Source of the DNA: Pseudomonas trivialis
GTDB taxonomy: Bacteria; Pseudomonadota; Gammaproteobacteria; Pseudomonadales; Pseudomonadaceae
Direction of reading: 5' to 3'
NCBI RefSeq assembly: GCF_001439805.1
Contig: NZ_JYLK01000022.1
Span: 1-62,013, forward strand
Length of the DNA stretch: 62,013 bases
The notes below the pieces were generated by a model. The model saw nothing but the letters and a program-made list of their open reading frames with translations. It was not told the DNA's origin and ran no database searches. How positions within the stretch are numbered: the first letter of the stretch is position 1; every line of letters starts with the position of its first letter. Below, piece after piece: positions 35,929 through 44,435 of the stretch. The position numbers were made by a program, and so were the translations under genes.

Positions 35929-36819
35929 ATGGACTACGTGACGCAGATCATCGACCCGCCACCGTCGCGCACCCGACTGCTGCTGGACGGCGTGCGCGCC
36001 TTGCGCAAGCCCGCGCTCGACGGTGCGCCGCCGTTGCCCACTCAGCGCCTGGTGCGTTCGGCCGTGGAGCTGTCACCTGCCGGCATCGCCGCCTATGGCC
36101 GTGCCTGTGGTTTTCGACGCGAGCAGGGCGTGCCGCTGTCCTATCCCCACGTGCTGGCATTTCCCCTGCACCTGATGCTGCTGACCCGGCCGAGTTTTCC
36201 GTATCCGGCCAGCGGCATGGTGCACCTGGCCAACCGCATCCGTCAGCATCAGCGTTTGCACGAAGGCCAGGCCCTGCGCCTGGAAGTGTATTGCGAGCGC
36301 TGGGTGGCCCACCCCAAGGGTCAGGCGCTGAGCATCGCCACCCGCGCTTACGGCGCAGGCGCTCTGGTGTGGGAAAGCGACAGCCTTTACTTGCGCCGCG
36401 AGGTGGAAAATCCCGTCGGCGAGCTGTGGGACGACGCGTTGCCCTTGCAGGAAGAAGGCCTGTTGCGCACCCAGCGCTGGGTGTTGCCCGCCGACCTGGG
36501 ACGTCGTTTCGCCAGGGTGTCGGGGGACTTCAATCCGATTCATACCTCGCTGATCGGCGCAAAAATCTTTGGTTTTCGCCGCGCCATCGCCCACGGCATG
36601 TGGACCTTGGGCCGGGCGCTGGCCGCCGGGCAACCTCCGGGCGGTCTCGCGGTGGCCGAGGCTCATTGCGACTTCAAATTGCCGATCTTCCTCCCCGGTC
36701 AGGTCGCGCTGTGGAGTCATCCGCTGAGCGGCCCGCGCCGGGCATTCGAAGTGCGCAACGTCGCGGGCGACAAGCCGCACATGCGCGGGCTGTTTATCTG
36801 GAAAGAGAACCTGGCATGA
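35929..36819 (+). CDS. MaoC-like hot-dog hydratase/dehydratase
   Basis: 296 residues. The C-terminal half carries the R-specific hydratase motif GDFNPIHTSLIGAKIFGFRRAIAHGMW (about 200-226), with catalytic Asp and His. The N-terminal half is a degenerate second hot-dog, as in HtdX-type double hot-dog enzymes. It would hydrate 2-enoyl-CoA to 3-hydroxyacyl-CoA. Its stop overlaps the thiolase start (ATGA at 36816). Together with the FabG-like reductase before it and the thiolase after it, it reproduces the mycobacterial FabG4-HtdX-FadA2 group. Confidence 0.88.
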   Translation: MDYVTQIIDPPPSRTRLLLDGVRALRKPALDGAPPLPTQRLVRSAVELSPAGIAAYGRACGFRREQGVPLSYPHVLAFPLHLMLLTRPSFPYPASGMVHLANRIRQHQRLHEGQALRLEVYCERWVAHPKGQALSIATRAYGAGALVWESDSLYLRREVENPVGELWDDALPLQEEGLLRTQRWVLPADLGRRFARVSGDFNPIHTSLIGAKIFGFRRAIAHGMWTLGRALAAGQPPGGLAVAEAHCDFKLPIFLPGQVALWSHPLSGPRRAFEVRNVAGDKPHMRGLFIWKENLA

Positions 36820-38114
36820 GTGACTACAGCTTTAACCCGGCGCCGACCCGCCGTGTGGCGATCATCGGCGGCAACCGCATTCCGTTCGCCCGTTCCAATA
36901 CGGTGTATGCCGATGAGAGCAATCAGGATTTGCTGGTGGCCGCGCTGCAAGGCCTGGTGGATCGCTACAACCTGCACGGCCAGCGCCTGGGCGAGTTTGC
37001 CGCAGGCGCGGTGATCAAACATTCGCGGGATTTCAACCTGGCGCGCGAGTCGTTGCTGTCGACCACGCTGTCCCCTGAAACGCCTGCCTACGATGTGCAG
37101 CAGGCCTGCGGCACGGGGCTTGAAGCGGCGTTGCTGGTGGCGAATAAAATCGCCCTCGGTCAGATCGAGGTGGGCATTGCCGGCGGCGCCGACACCACCT
37201 CCGATGCGCCCATTGGCATCAATGAATCCCTGCGCCATGTGCTGCTGGCGGCCAATCGCGGCAAAGGCCTGGGCGACAAGCTGAAGGCGCTGCTCAAGGC
37301 GCGCCCGGCGATGCTGTTCAAGCCACTGCTGCCGCGCAATGGCGAGCCGCGCACTGGCCTGTCCATGGGTGAGCATTGCGAAGAAATGGCCAGGCGCTGG
37401 CAGATCAAGCGCCTGGCCCAGGACGAATTGACCCTCACCAGCCATCAGCGTCTCGATGCCGCCTACAAGCGTGGCTTTTTCGATGACCTGATCAGTCCCC
37501 ATCGCGGCCTCGCGCGCGACAACAACCTGCGCGCCGATACCAGCCTGGAAAAACTCGCCGGCCTGGCGCCGGCCTATGACCGCGAGCACGGCACCCTCAC
37601 CGCCGGCAACGCCACGCCGCTCACCGATGGCGCCTCGGTGGTGCTGCTGGCCAGCGAAGCCTGGGCCGCCGCCCATGGCTGGCCGGTGCTGGCCTACCTG
37701 CGCACCGGCGAGACGGCGGCGGTGAATTTCGTCGACGGCAGCGAAGGCCTGCTGATGGCCCCGGCCTACGCCGTACCGCGCATGCTCAAGCGTGAAGGGC
37801 TGAGCTTTGCCGATTTCGATTTCTTCGAGATCCACGAAGCATTCGCCGCCCAGGTGCTGTGCACGCTCAAGGCCTGGGAAGACCCCGACTATTGCCGCGA
37901 ACGATTGGGCCTGGAGGCGCCGTTGGGCGCCATCGACCGCGCGAAGATGAACGTCAACGGCGGCTCGCTCGGCTGCGGTCACCCCTTTGCCGCCACCGGA
38001 GGCCGGCAACTCGCTGCGCTGGCCAAGGCCATCCATGAACGCGGCGGCGGGCGCGGCCTGATCTCGATCTGCGCAGCGGGCGGCCTGGGCATCACCGCCA
38101 TCGTCGAAAAATAG
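36816..38114 (+). CDS. fadI: Acetyl-CoA acyltransferase (thiolase)
   Basis: 432 residues from ATG 36816. Catalytic Cys in YDVQQACGTGLEA (about 97), His in EIHEAFAAQVL (about 350), NVNGGSLGCGHPFAATGGRQ (about 380-400) and the C-terminal Cys in ICAAGGLGITAIV; the usual CxGGG is CAAGG here. It cleaves 3-oxoacyl-CoA to acetyl-CoA and a shortened acyl-CoA. Length and the long loop region (GKGLGDKLKALLKARPAMLFKPL) resemble FadI/FadA2-type thiolases. Confidence 0.92.
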   Translation: MSDYSFNPAPTRRVAIIGGNRIPFARSNTVYADESNQDLLVAALQGLVDRYNLHGQRLGEFAAGAVIKHSRDFNLARESLLSTTLSPETPAYDVQQACGTGLEAALLVANKIALGQIEVGIAGGADTTSDAPIGINESLRHVLLAANRGKGLGDKLKALLKARPAMLFKPLLPRNGEPRTGLSMGEHCEEMARRWQIKRLAQDELTLTSHQRLDAAYKRGFFDDLISPHRGLARDNNLRADTSLEKLAGLAPAYDREHGTLTAGNATPLTDGASVVLLASEAWAAAHGWPVLAYLRTGETAAVNFVDGSEGLLMAPAYAVPRMLKREGLSFADFDFFEIHEAFAAQVLCTLKAWEDPDYCRERLGLEAPLGAIDRAKMNVNGGSLGCGHPFAATGGRQLAALAKAIHERGGGRGLISICAAGGLGITAIVEK

Positions 38115-38145
38115 CGCCACCCATAACAACAACAGGGAAACTGCC

Positions 38146-39849
38146 ATGAACGCTATCAGCCTGGAACAGACCGAACGCATCTGGTTGAACGCTTACCTGC
38201 CCGGGGTTCCGGCAGACATTGAGGGCGATATTGAGGCCTACCCATCGTTGCGCGACGTGTTCCTCGAACACCTGGAAAAATTTCGCGAGCGCGTGGCCTA
38301 CGTCAGCATCGGCACCGAGATGACGTACGCCGACTGGCAGGCTCAGGGCATTGCGTTTGCCGCCTGGCTGCAGGGCCAGGGCGTGAAAAAAGGCGACCGC
38401 GTGGCGCTGATGATGCCCAATTGTTTGCAATATCCGATCTGCCTGCTGGGCACGATCCTGGCCGGTGCGGTGGTGGTCAACGTCAACCCGTTGTACACCT
38501 CCCATGAGCTCAGGCACCTGCTCAAGGACAGTGGCGCCGAGACCGTGGTGATCTTCGAAAACTTCGCCCATACCCTGGAAAAAGTCATGGAGGGCAGCAG
38601 TGTCAAACGCGTGGTAGTGGCAGCCATCGGTGATCTGCTCGGCACCTTCAAGGGCGCGGCGATGAACTTCATCCTGCGCCGTGTGCAACAACAGGTGCCG
38701 GTGTTCAACCTGCGCGGTTCGGTGCGTTTCAACCAGGTGCTGAAACAGGGGCGGGCGCTCAATCACCTGCCGGTGCCGATGCAACGCGATGACCTGGCCT
38801 TCCTGCAATACACCGGCGGCACCACGGGGGACGCCAAGGGTGTGATGCTCAGCCACCGCAATATCATCGCCAACCTGTTGCAGGCCAAGGCCTGGGTCGG
38901 CGACCAACTGGACCAGGCGCAACAGCAAAGCAACGTGACGCTGTTGCCGCTGTACCACATCTTTTCCCTGACGGTGAACTGCCTGATGTTCATGTGCCTG
39001 GGCGGGCGCAATATCCTCATCGCCAACCCGCGGGACGTGAAGCGTGTGCAGATGATCCTGCGCAAGGAACGCTTCAACGGGATCGCCGGGGTGAACACGC
39101 TGTTCAACGGTTTGCTGGAGAACAAGGACTTCTGCGCGCGGGATTTTTCCGCCCTGCGCCTGGTGATCGCCGGCGGCATGGCCACCCACACCGCGGTGGC
39201 CAGGCGCTGGAAGGACGTCACCGGGCTGCCGATCATCGAGGGCTACGGCCTCACCGAATGCTCGCCGGTGGTGAGCATCAGCCCCATCGATATTTCACGC
39301 ATGCGCGAGATGGAGTTCACCGGCAGCATCGGCGTGCCACTGCCGTCGACCTGGGTGCGGTTCGTGCGGGCAGACGGCGAGATTGCCGAGATTGGCGAGC
39401 CGGGCGAATTGCAAGTGCGCGGCCCGCAGGTGATGCAGGGTTACTGGAAGCGGCCCAAAGAAACGGCGGAGGTATTGGACGCGCAGGGGTGGTTGTCGAC
39501 CGGGGATATCGGGGTGATGGATGAGCGTGGCTATATCCGTCTGGTGGATCGCAAGAAGGACATGATTCTGGTCTCGGGTTTCAATGTGTACCCCAACGAA
39601 ATCGAAGACGTGGTGGCGATGCATCCCGGCGTGGCTGAAGTGGCGGCCATCGGGGTGGAGGATGGGGTGACCGGGGAGAGGGTCAAGATTATTGTGGTGC
39701 GCAAGGATCCGAGCTTGAGCCAGGCGCAGATTCTTGCGCATTGCCGGGAGTATCTGACGGGGTACAAGGTACCCAGGTATGTGGAGTTTCGAAGTACGGA
39801 GTTGCCCAAGACGACGGTGGGGAAGGTGTTGCGCAGGGCGTTGCGGTGA
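38146..39849 (+). CDS. fadD: Long-chain fatty acid-CoA ligase
   Basis: 567 residues, close to E. coli FadD (561). ATP/AMP signature YTGGTTGDAKGVMLSH (about 220-235), YGLTECSPVV near 368, and the adenylation/thioesterification hinge LVDRKKDMILVSGFNVYPNEIEDVV near 465-490. It activates the fatty acids arising from alkane oxidation or taken up through the FadL-like porin. It starts 31 bases after the thiolase stop with AGGGAAAC upstream. Last gene of the beta-oxidation run; after it comes a 421-base repeat-rich gap. Confidence 0.95.
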   Translation: MNAISLEQTERIWLNAYLPGVPADIEGDIEAYPSLRDVFLEHLEKFRERVAYVSIGTEMTYADWQAQGIAFAAWLQGQGVKKGDRVALMMPNCLQYPICLLGTILAGAVVVNVNPLYTSHELRHLLKDSGAETVVIFENFAHTLEKVMEGSSVKRVVVAAIGDLLGTFKGAAMNFILRRVQQQVPVFNLRGSVRFNQVLKQGRALNHLPVPMQRDDLAFLQYTGGTTGDAKGVMLSHRNIIANLLQAKAWVGDQLDQAQQQSNVTLLPLYHIFSLTVNCLMFMCLGGRNILIANPRDVKRVQMILRKERFNGIAGVNTLFNGLLENKDFCARDFSALRLVIAGGMATHTAVARRWKDVTGLPIIEGYGLTECSPVVSISPIDISRMREMEFTGSIGVPLPSTWVRFVRADGEIAEIGEPGELQVRGPQVMQGYWKRPKETAEVLDAQGWLSTGDIGVMDERGYIRLVDRKKDMILVSGFNVYPNEIEDVVAMHPGVAEVAAIGVEDGVTGERVKIIVVRKDPSLSQAQILAHCREYLTGYKVPRYVEFRSTELPKTTVGKVLRRALR

Positions 39850-39970
39850 GCTTTTTGGCTGGGTTTACGGGAGCATATCCGTTATTTAGGTGATGGCGGC
39901 TGGCGGTTCCGCCCTCCCACAGTTGATCTCCATTCGGCTGTTGGATATCACACTGCTTTTGATCTGCTTT

Positions 39971-40247
39971 GCTTTGGCTTTTGATCTTAGGCGCCCCGTC
40001 AACCACGCTGGCCGCACGCAGGCTTGAATCCGTGGGTAACCCGGCAGGACGCCGGGTTAGCCGCGCTGGGCCAGGGATGGCCCATCGCGGCGGCCCACGG
40101 ATTCAAGCCTGCGTGCGGGCACACCGAGCCTTAGCGAGGTGCCGAGTGGTGGGGCAAGAGCCCTTTGGTTACTTTGGGGCTTTTCCAAAGTGACCCGCCG
40201 TAAGGGCGGAATCCATATCAGCCGTTACTCAAATAACGGATATGTAC
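39971..40247. repeat. Large structured intergenic repeat, copy 2
   Basis: Second copy of the 12552-12833 element, between convergent fadD and kguD. The perfect 25-bp inverted repeat is 40012-40036 with 40094-40118. It differs from copy 1 at six positions on each arm, and each change is matched on the opposite arm. Inner hairpins and the downstream GAGCCCTTTGG and CCGTTA motifs are conserved. The 39850-39970 part of the gap holds only a short REP-like stretch (about 39890-39925). Confidence 0.85.
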
Positions 40248-40270
40248 CCCGTAAAACCCCAAAAAAGGGC

Positions 40271-41248
40271 TCAACCCACATAAGCCCCCGGATTCACCAA
40301 ATTCAAAGGCCGCTCCCCCCCCAACGCCGCCAGCAGATTATCCACCGCGCACCTGGCCATCGCCTCCCGTGTCTCATGAGTGGCCGAGCCAATATGCGGC
40401 GTCGCCACCACATTATTCAACCGCAGCAACGGCGACCCATGTTCCAGCGGCTCACGCTCAAACACATCCAGCCCCGCCGCACGAATGGTGCGCTGTTGCA
40501 GCGCGTCCACCAGCGCGGCCTCATCCACCACCTTGCCCCGCGAGATATTGATAAAGATCGTCTCCGGCCCCATCAGCGCGAACTCGCGCGCGCCGATCAG
40601 CTTTTCCGTTTCTGCCGTCAGCGGCAATGTAAGGCAGACGAAGTCAGCCTGCTGCAGCAGGTCATCGAGGCTGCGGTACTGCGCGCCAAAACGCGCATCC
40701 ACCTCGGGTTTTGGCGAATGACTGTGATAGATCACCGGCATGCCAAAGCCGAAATGCCCGCGCTGGGCCAGGGCTTCGCCGATGCGGCCCATGCCGATGA
40801 TGCCCAGGGTCTTGCCGTGCACGTCACTGCCAAAATGCGCCGGGCCGATGTTTTTGTGCCATTGGCCGGCGCGCACCATGTCGGCCAGTTCCACCACACG
40901 GCGGGCGGTGGCCAGGATCAGCGCGAAACCGGTGTCGGCGGTGGTTTCGGTGAGGACGTCAGGGGTGTTGCTGAGCAGGATACGGCGGCGGGTGAGGTAG
41001 TCGATGTCGTAGTTATCGACGCCCACCGAGACGCTGGCCACAGCCTCGAGTTTAGGCGCCAGGTCGAGCAGCTCGGCGTCCAGACGCAGGCTGGCGCCGA
41101 GCAGGCCGTGGGCGCCGGGCAGGGCGTCGCGCAGTTTGGCCAGGCCGGCTTCGTCAAGGGCATCGATCAGGGTCACGTCTGCGTGTTCGTGCAGGCGCGC
41201 CATCAGCGGCGCGGAGAGTTTCTTGTACAGCACGACGGATTTTTTCAT
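40271..41248 (-). CDS. kguD: 6-phospho-2-ketogluconate reductase (2-hydroxyacid dehydrogenase)
   Basis: 325 residues. NAD(P)-binding GIIGMGRIGEALAQRGHFGFG (about 150-170). D-2-hydroxyacid dehydrogenase catalytic residues: Arg in INISRGKVVDEAALV near 235, Glu in LDVFEREPL near 263, His in ATPHIGSATHET near 283. It reduces 2-keto-6-phosphogluconate to 6-phosphogluconate, which enters the Entner-Doudoroff pathway. Its start overlaps the kguT stop (ATGA). Taken alone, the protein could be a glyoxylate/hydroxypyruvate reductase; the operon decides the call. Confidence 0.93.
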   Translation of the reverse strand: MKKSVVLYKKLSAPLMARLHEHADVTLIDALDEAGLAKLRDALPGAHGLLGASLRLDAELLDLAPKLEAVASVSVGVDNYDIDYLTRRRILLSNTPDVLTETTADTGFALILATARRVVELADMVRAGQWHKNIGPAHFGSDVHGKTLGIIGMGRIGEALAQRGHFGFGMPVIYHSHSPKPEVDARFGAQYRSLDDLLQQADFVCLTLPLTAETEKLIGAREFALMGPETIFINISRGKVVDEAALVDALQQRTIRAAGLDVFEREPLEHGSPLLRLNNVVATPHIGSATHETREAMARCAVDNLLAALGGERPLNLVNPGAYVG

Positions 41249-42537
41249 GAGGTCTTTACCTTCAGCTCCAGAGTAGGTGAGGACGCGCGGTCGCTGGCGC
41301 CGGGCTTGAGGAAAATGGTCAGCACCACTGACAGCATCAACGCACCGCTCATCAGCAGGTAGGACGTGCCGGGCGAGCCGGTGCTGCTATTGAGGTAGCC
41401 CACCAGGTACGAGCCGCCGAACGAACCGAGGGCGCCCATGCTGTTGATCAGCGCCATGGCACCGCCGGCAACGTTGGCCGGGAGGATTTCCGGCACGATG
41501 GCAAAAAACGGCCCGTAGGGCGCATACATGCAGGCCCCGGCAATCACCAGCAAGGTGTAGGACCACCAGAAATGTTCGGCGCCCAAGGCGTAGGAGGCAT
41601 AGAAGGCGATGGAGGCAATCAGCAGCGGCGGCCACACGAAGCGTTTGCGCTTTTGCAGTTTGTCCGAGCCCCACGACACCACCAGCATGGCGATCACCGC
41701 CGCGAGGTAGGGCAGCGCCGACAGCCAGCCGGCCTCGACCATGTCCATCTGCAGGCCTTTCTTGAGGATCGACGGCAACCACAGCACAAAGCCGTACACG
41801 CCGATGCTCCAGCAGAAGAACTGCAGCGCGAGGATGATCACCTTGGGCGAGCGGAACGCTTCGGCGTAATTTTTAACAGCCTTGATGCCCACCTGTTCGG
41901 CGGCGAGGGCGCTTTCCAGGCTGTGTTTTTCGCTGTCGCTGAGCCATTTGGCGTCCTTGGGGCGCTCGTCGGCGAGTTTCCACCAGATAAACGCCCACAG
42001 CACTGCCGGCAGGCCTTCGATGATGAACATCCAGCGCCAGCTGAAATGCTGCACCAGGTAGCCTGACACCACCGACATCCACAGCATGGTCACCGGGTTG
42101 CCGAGGATCAGGAAGGTATTGGCCCGCGAGCGTTCGGCACGGGTGAACCAGTGGCACAGATACACCAGCATCGCCGGCATCACGGCGGCTTCGACCACAC
42201 CGAGCATGAAGCGAATCACGATCAGCATGTAGGCGTTGGACACCACGCCAGTCAGGGTGGCGAGGCCGCCCCAGAGGATCAGGCTGACGAAAATCAGTTT
42301 TTTAACGCTGCGTTTCTGCGCGTAGATCGCCCCCGGCACCTGGAAGAAAAAGTAGCCAAGGAAAAACAGCGCGCCCAGCAGCGATGACATGCCCGGCGTG
42401 ATCATCAGGTCTTCGGCCATCCCGGAAGCGGCGGCGAAACCATAGTTGGCGCGGTCCAGGTAGGCCAGGCTGTAGGTGATGAACACAATGGGCATGATGT
42501 ACCACCAGCGGCGGGTGGCGAGTTTCACGGTTTCCAT
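41245..42537 (-). CDS. kguT: 2-ketogluconate transporter (MFS)
   Basis: 430 residues, 12 predicted membrane helices, of the anion:cation symporter group. DRANYGFAA follows helix 1, and the FFLGYFFFQVPGAIYAQK pattern of sugar-acid transporters follows near 58-75. The central cytoplasmic loop is at about 190-215. It imports 2-ketogluconate across the inner membrane. It starts 45 bases after kguK and overlaps kguD. Confidence 0.93.
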   Translation of the reverse strand: METVKLATRRWWYIMPIVFITYSLAYLDRANYGFAAASGMAEDLMITPGMSSLLGALFFLGYFFFQVPGAIYAQKRSVKKLIFVSLILWGGLATLTGVVSNAYMLIVIRFMLGVVEAAVMPAMLVYLCHWFTRAERSRANTFLILGNPVTMLWMSVVSGYLVQHFSWRWMFIIEGLPAVLWAFIWWKLADERPKDAKWLSDSEKHSLESALAAEQVGIKAVKNYAEAFRSPKVIILALQFFCWSIGVYGFVLWLPSILKKGLQMDMVEAGWLSALPYLAAVIAMLVVSWGSDKLQKRKRFVWPPLLIASIAFYASYALGAEHFWWSYTLLVIAGACMYAPYGPFFAIVPEILPANVAGGAMALINSMGALGSFGGSYLVGYLNSSTGSPGTSYLLMSGALMLSVVLTIFLKPGASDRASSPTLELKVKTS

Positions 42538-42582
42538 AAGGTTGCTCCTGAGCTTGTTGTAGTTGTGGCAACAGGGAATGGG

Positions 42583-43524
42583 TTATGCGATGGATCGGGT
42601 AGTCAGTTCAGCGCGGGTCGGCAGGCCCTCCATGTCGCCGCGACTTTGCACGGCGCGGCTGCCGATCCAGTTGCCGCGCCGCACCGCCTCGGGGAAGCTC
42701 AGGTTTTCCAGCAGGGCGCTGATCATGCCGACCGCGAAGCCGTCGCCGGCACCGACGGTGTCGACCACCTTGTCCACCGGGACGGCGGCGATAAATCCCT
42801 GGTCCATCCGGGTGCGGAAATAGGCGCCGTCCGCGCCGAGCTTGATGGCCACGGCTTCGGCGCCCTGGTCCAGGTAGAACGCGGCGATATCGGCCGGGTC
42901 ATCCAGCCCGGTGAGCAGGCGCCCTTCGTTCAGGCCCGGCAGTACCCAGTCGGCAAGGGCGGCGAGGGCGTTGATTTCGCGGATCATCTGTTGCTGGCTG
43001 GACCACAGTGCCGGGCGCAGGTTGGGGTCGAACGACACACTGCGCCCGGCCTTGCGCATCTGCGTCATCAACTCGAAGGACAGCGCGCGCGTAGCCTCGG
43101 ACAACGCCGGCGGAATCCCGGTGGCATGCAGATGGCGCGCCTGCAGCAGCGCCGGTTTCAGAGCGTCGACGGACAAATGGCTGGCCGCCGAGCCCTTGCG
43201 GAAATACTCCACCTGAGGATCGTTGCCCGTCTCTTCGCGGGACTTGAACTGAAAGCCCGTAGGGTGCAGCGGGTCGACCGCCACATGCCGGCAGTCCAGG
43301 CCTTCGTTCTGCAAGGTGTCGACCACAAAACGGCCGAGGGAGTCGTTGCCCACCCGGCTCAGCCAGGCGACCTTGAAACCCAGGCGCGACAAACCGATGG
43401 CGACGTTACTGTCGGCGCCGGCAATACGCTTGTGAAATTGCATGACCTGGGCCAGGTCACCGGTTTGCTCGGCGACCAGCATCGCCATGGTTTCGCCGAA
43501 CGAAAGGATATCGATCTCAGACAT
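42583..43524 (-). CDS. kguK: 2-ketogluconokinase (PfkB family)
   Basis: 313 residues from ATG 43524; the frame extends further upstream, but this start gives the family N-terminus MSEIDILSFGETMAMLVAEQ. PfkB motifs: GADSNVAIGLSRLG (about 36-49) and the catalytic DTVGAGDGFAVGM (about 255-267). It phosphorylates 2-ketogluconate at C6. The start overlaps the kguE stop by eight bases, so the two are coupled. Confidence 0.93.
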   Translation of the reverse strand: MSEIDILSFGETMAMLVAEQTGDLAQVMQFHKRIAGADSNVAIGLSRLGFKVAWLSRVGNDSLGRFVVDTLQNEGLDCRHVAVDPLHPTGFQFKSREETGNDPQVEYFRKGSAASHLSVDALKPALLQARHLHATGIPPALSEATRALSFELMTQMRKAGRSVSFDPNLRPALWSSQQQMIREINALAALADWVLPGLNEGRLLTGLDDPADIAAFYLDQGAEAVAIKLGADGAYFRTRMDQGFIAAVPVDKVVDTVGAGDGFAVGMISALLENLSFPEAVRRGNWIGSRAVQSRGDMEGLPTRAELTTRSIA

Positions 43525-44299
43525 GGGCACTCTCCGCGCGAGGTTGGCCAAGGCAGGCGAGGGCGGCGACCTGGCGGGCGGTAACCTCGACCAAATCATC
43601 GCCCTGCAACGGAAACTCCACCGCCCGGGTAATACCTTGGTGCATGTGTTTGAGTAATTGTTCCCACAGGTGCAGGTCGGTGGCACTGGGCGGCAGTGCG
43701 ACCAGCTTGCCGTCCGCACGCCGGGCCACGGCCTTGCAATGCAGGTAGTCCACGTGCCGGCCCAGCAGGCGCGCGGCGGTGAGGGACGACTGGTCCTGCC
43801 AGTGCCAGTTGCCGATATCGAAGGTCATCTTCACCGGCAGGCCAAGGCGCTCGACGTCACTGAAAAACCGTTGCATCGGCTCGATCCGCCCGCCATGCAG
43901 GGTCTGGTCGTTCTCCACCAGCAACTGCACCGTGTGTCGGTTGAGCAGGGCGTGCAGGCTTTGCAGGTCGTTGGTATCGGTGAAGTAGCCGAGGGAAACC
44001 TTCAGCCAACGCGCGCCAAAGGCCTGGGCGCGGTCGAGGGTGGCGGCGAGCTCGCCGTTCGGCTGGGCGCGGCCAGCCACCCACAGCTCCAGCGGTGAAG
44101 AAAATACCGCTTCGAGGCCATGGCTGGCAGCCGCCTGAGCGAGTTCGGCGGGTTGCTCGGTGGTCAGCAATTCTTCACGCCACTCGATGCGTTGCGCGCC
44201 GGCAGCCGCCAGCAACTGGACGAAACTCAATTGGCCCTGCTGGCGTACCAGGTCGGCGCCGTAGCTGGAAAGGCTGATGGAAACGGGGTAGTGGTGCAT
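43517..44299 (-). CDS. kguE: KguE, TIM-barrel epimerase/isomerase-like protein
   Basis: 260 residues, AP-endonuclease-2/xylose-isomerase-like barrel. RIEWREELL (about 37-45), LLVENDQTLHGG near 128-139, KMTFDIGNWHWQD near 158-170 and LHCKAVAR near 188 hold the likely metal ligands. It is always the first gene of the kgu operon in Pseudomonas; its exact step is not settled. A perfect PtxS operator lies 14 bases upstream of the start. Confidence 0.92.
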   Translation of the reverse strand: MHHYPVSISLSSYGADLVRQQGQLSFVQLLAAAGAQRIEWREELLTTEQPAELAQAAASHGLEAVFSSPLELWVAGRAQPNGELAATLDRAQAFGARWLKVSLGYFTDTNDLQSLHALLNRHTVQLLVENDQTLHGGRIEPMQRFFSDVERLGLPVKMTFDIGNWHWQDQSSLTAARLLGRHVDYLHCKAVARRADGKLVALPPSATDLHLWEQLLKHMHQGITRAVEFPLQGDDLVEVTARQVAALACLGQPRAESAHV

Positions 44300-44312
44300 T
44301 GTTGTTTACCTC

Positions 44313-44326
44313 TGAAACCGGTTTCA
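44313..44326. promoter_or_regulatory. PtxS operator upstream of kguE
   Basis: Perfect palindrome TGAAACCGGTTTCA, the recognised PtxS target. On the minus strand it directly follows a TATAAA -10 box (complement of about 44328-44333), so bound PtxS would cover the transcription start of the kgu operon. 2-ketogluconate is the known releasing effector. Confidence 0.92.
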
Positions 44327-44347
44327 TTTTTATACGCAAAAACAAAC

Positions 44348-44435
44348 GTGGGCGCTGGCTTGCCTGCGATAGCGGTGGGTCAGTCGACTACTGCTTCGTC
44401 TGATAAACCCTCATCGCGGGCAAGCCGGCGCCCAC
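44348..44435. repeat. REPIN overlapping the 3' end of ptxS
   Basis: Left arm GTGGGCGCTGGCTTGCCTGC and right arm ending GCAAGCCGGCGCCCAC, with about 50 bases between. The ptxS stop codon (44380-44382) lies inside it, and its left arm reaches to about 20 bases from the kguE operator. Confidence 0.85.
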
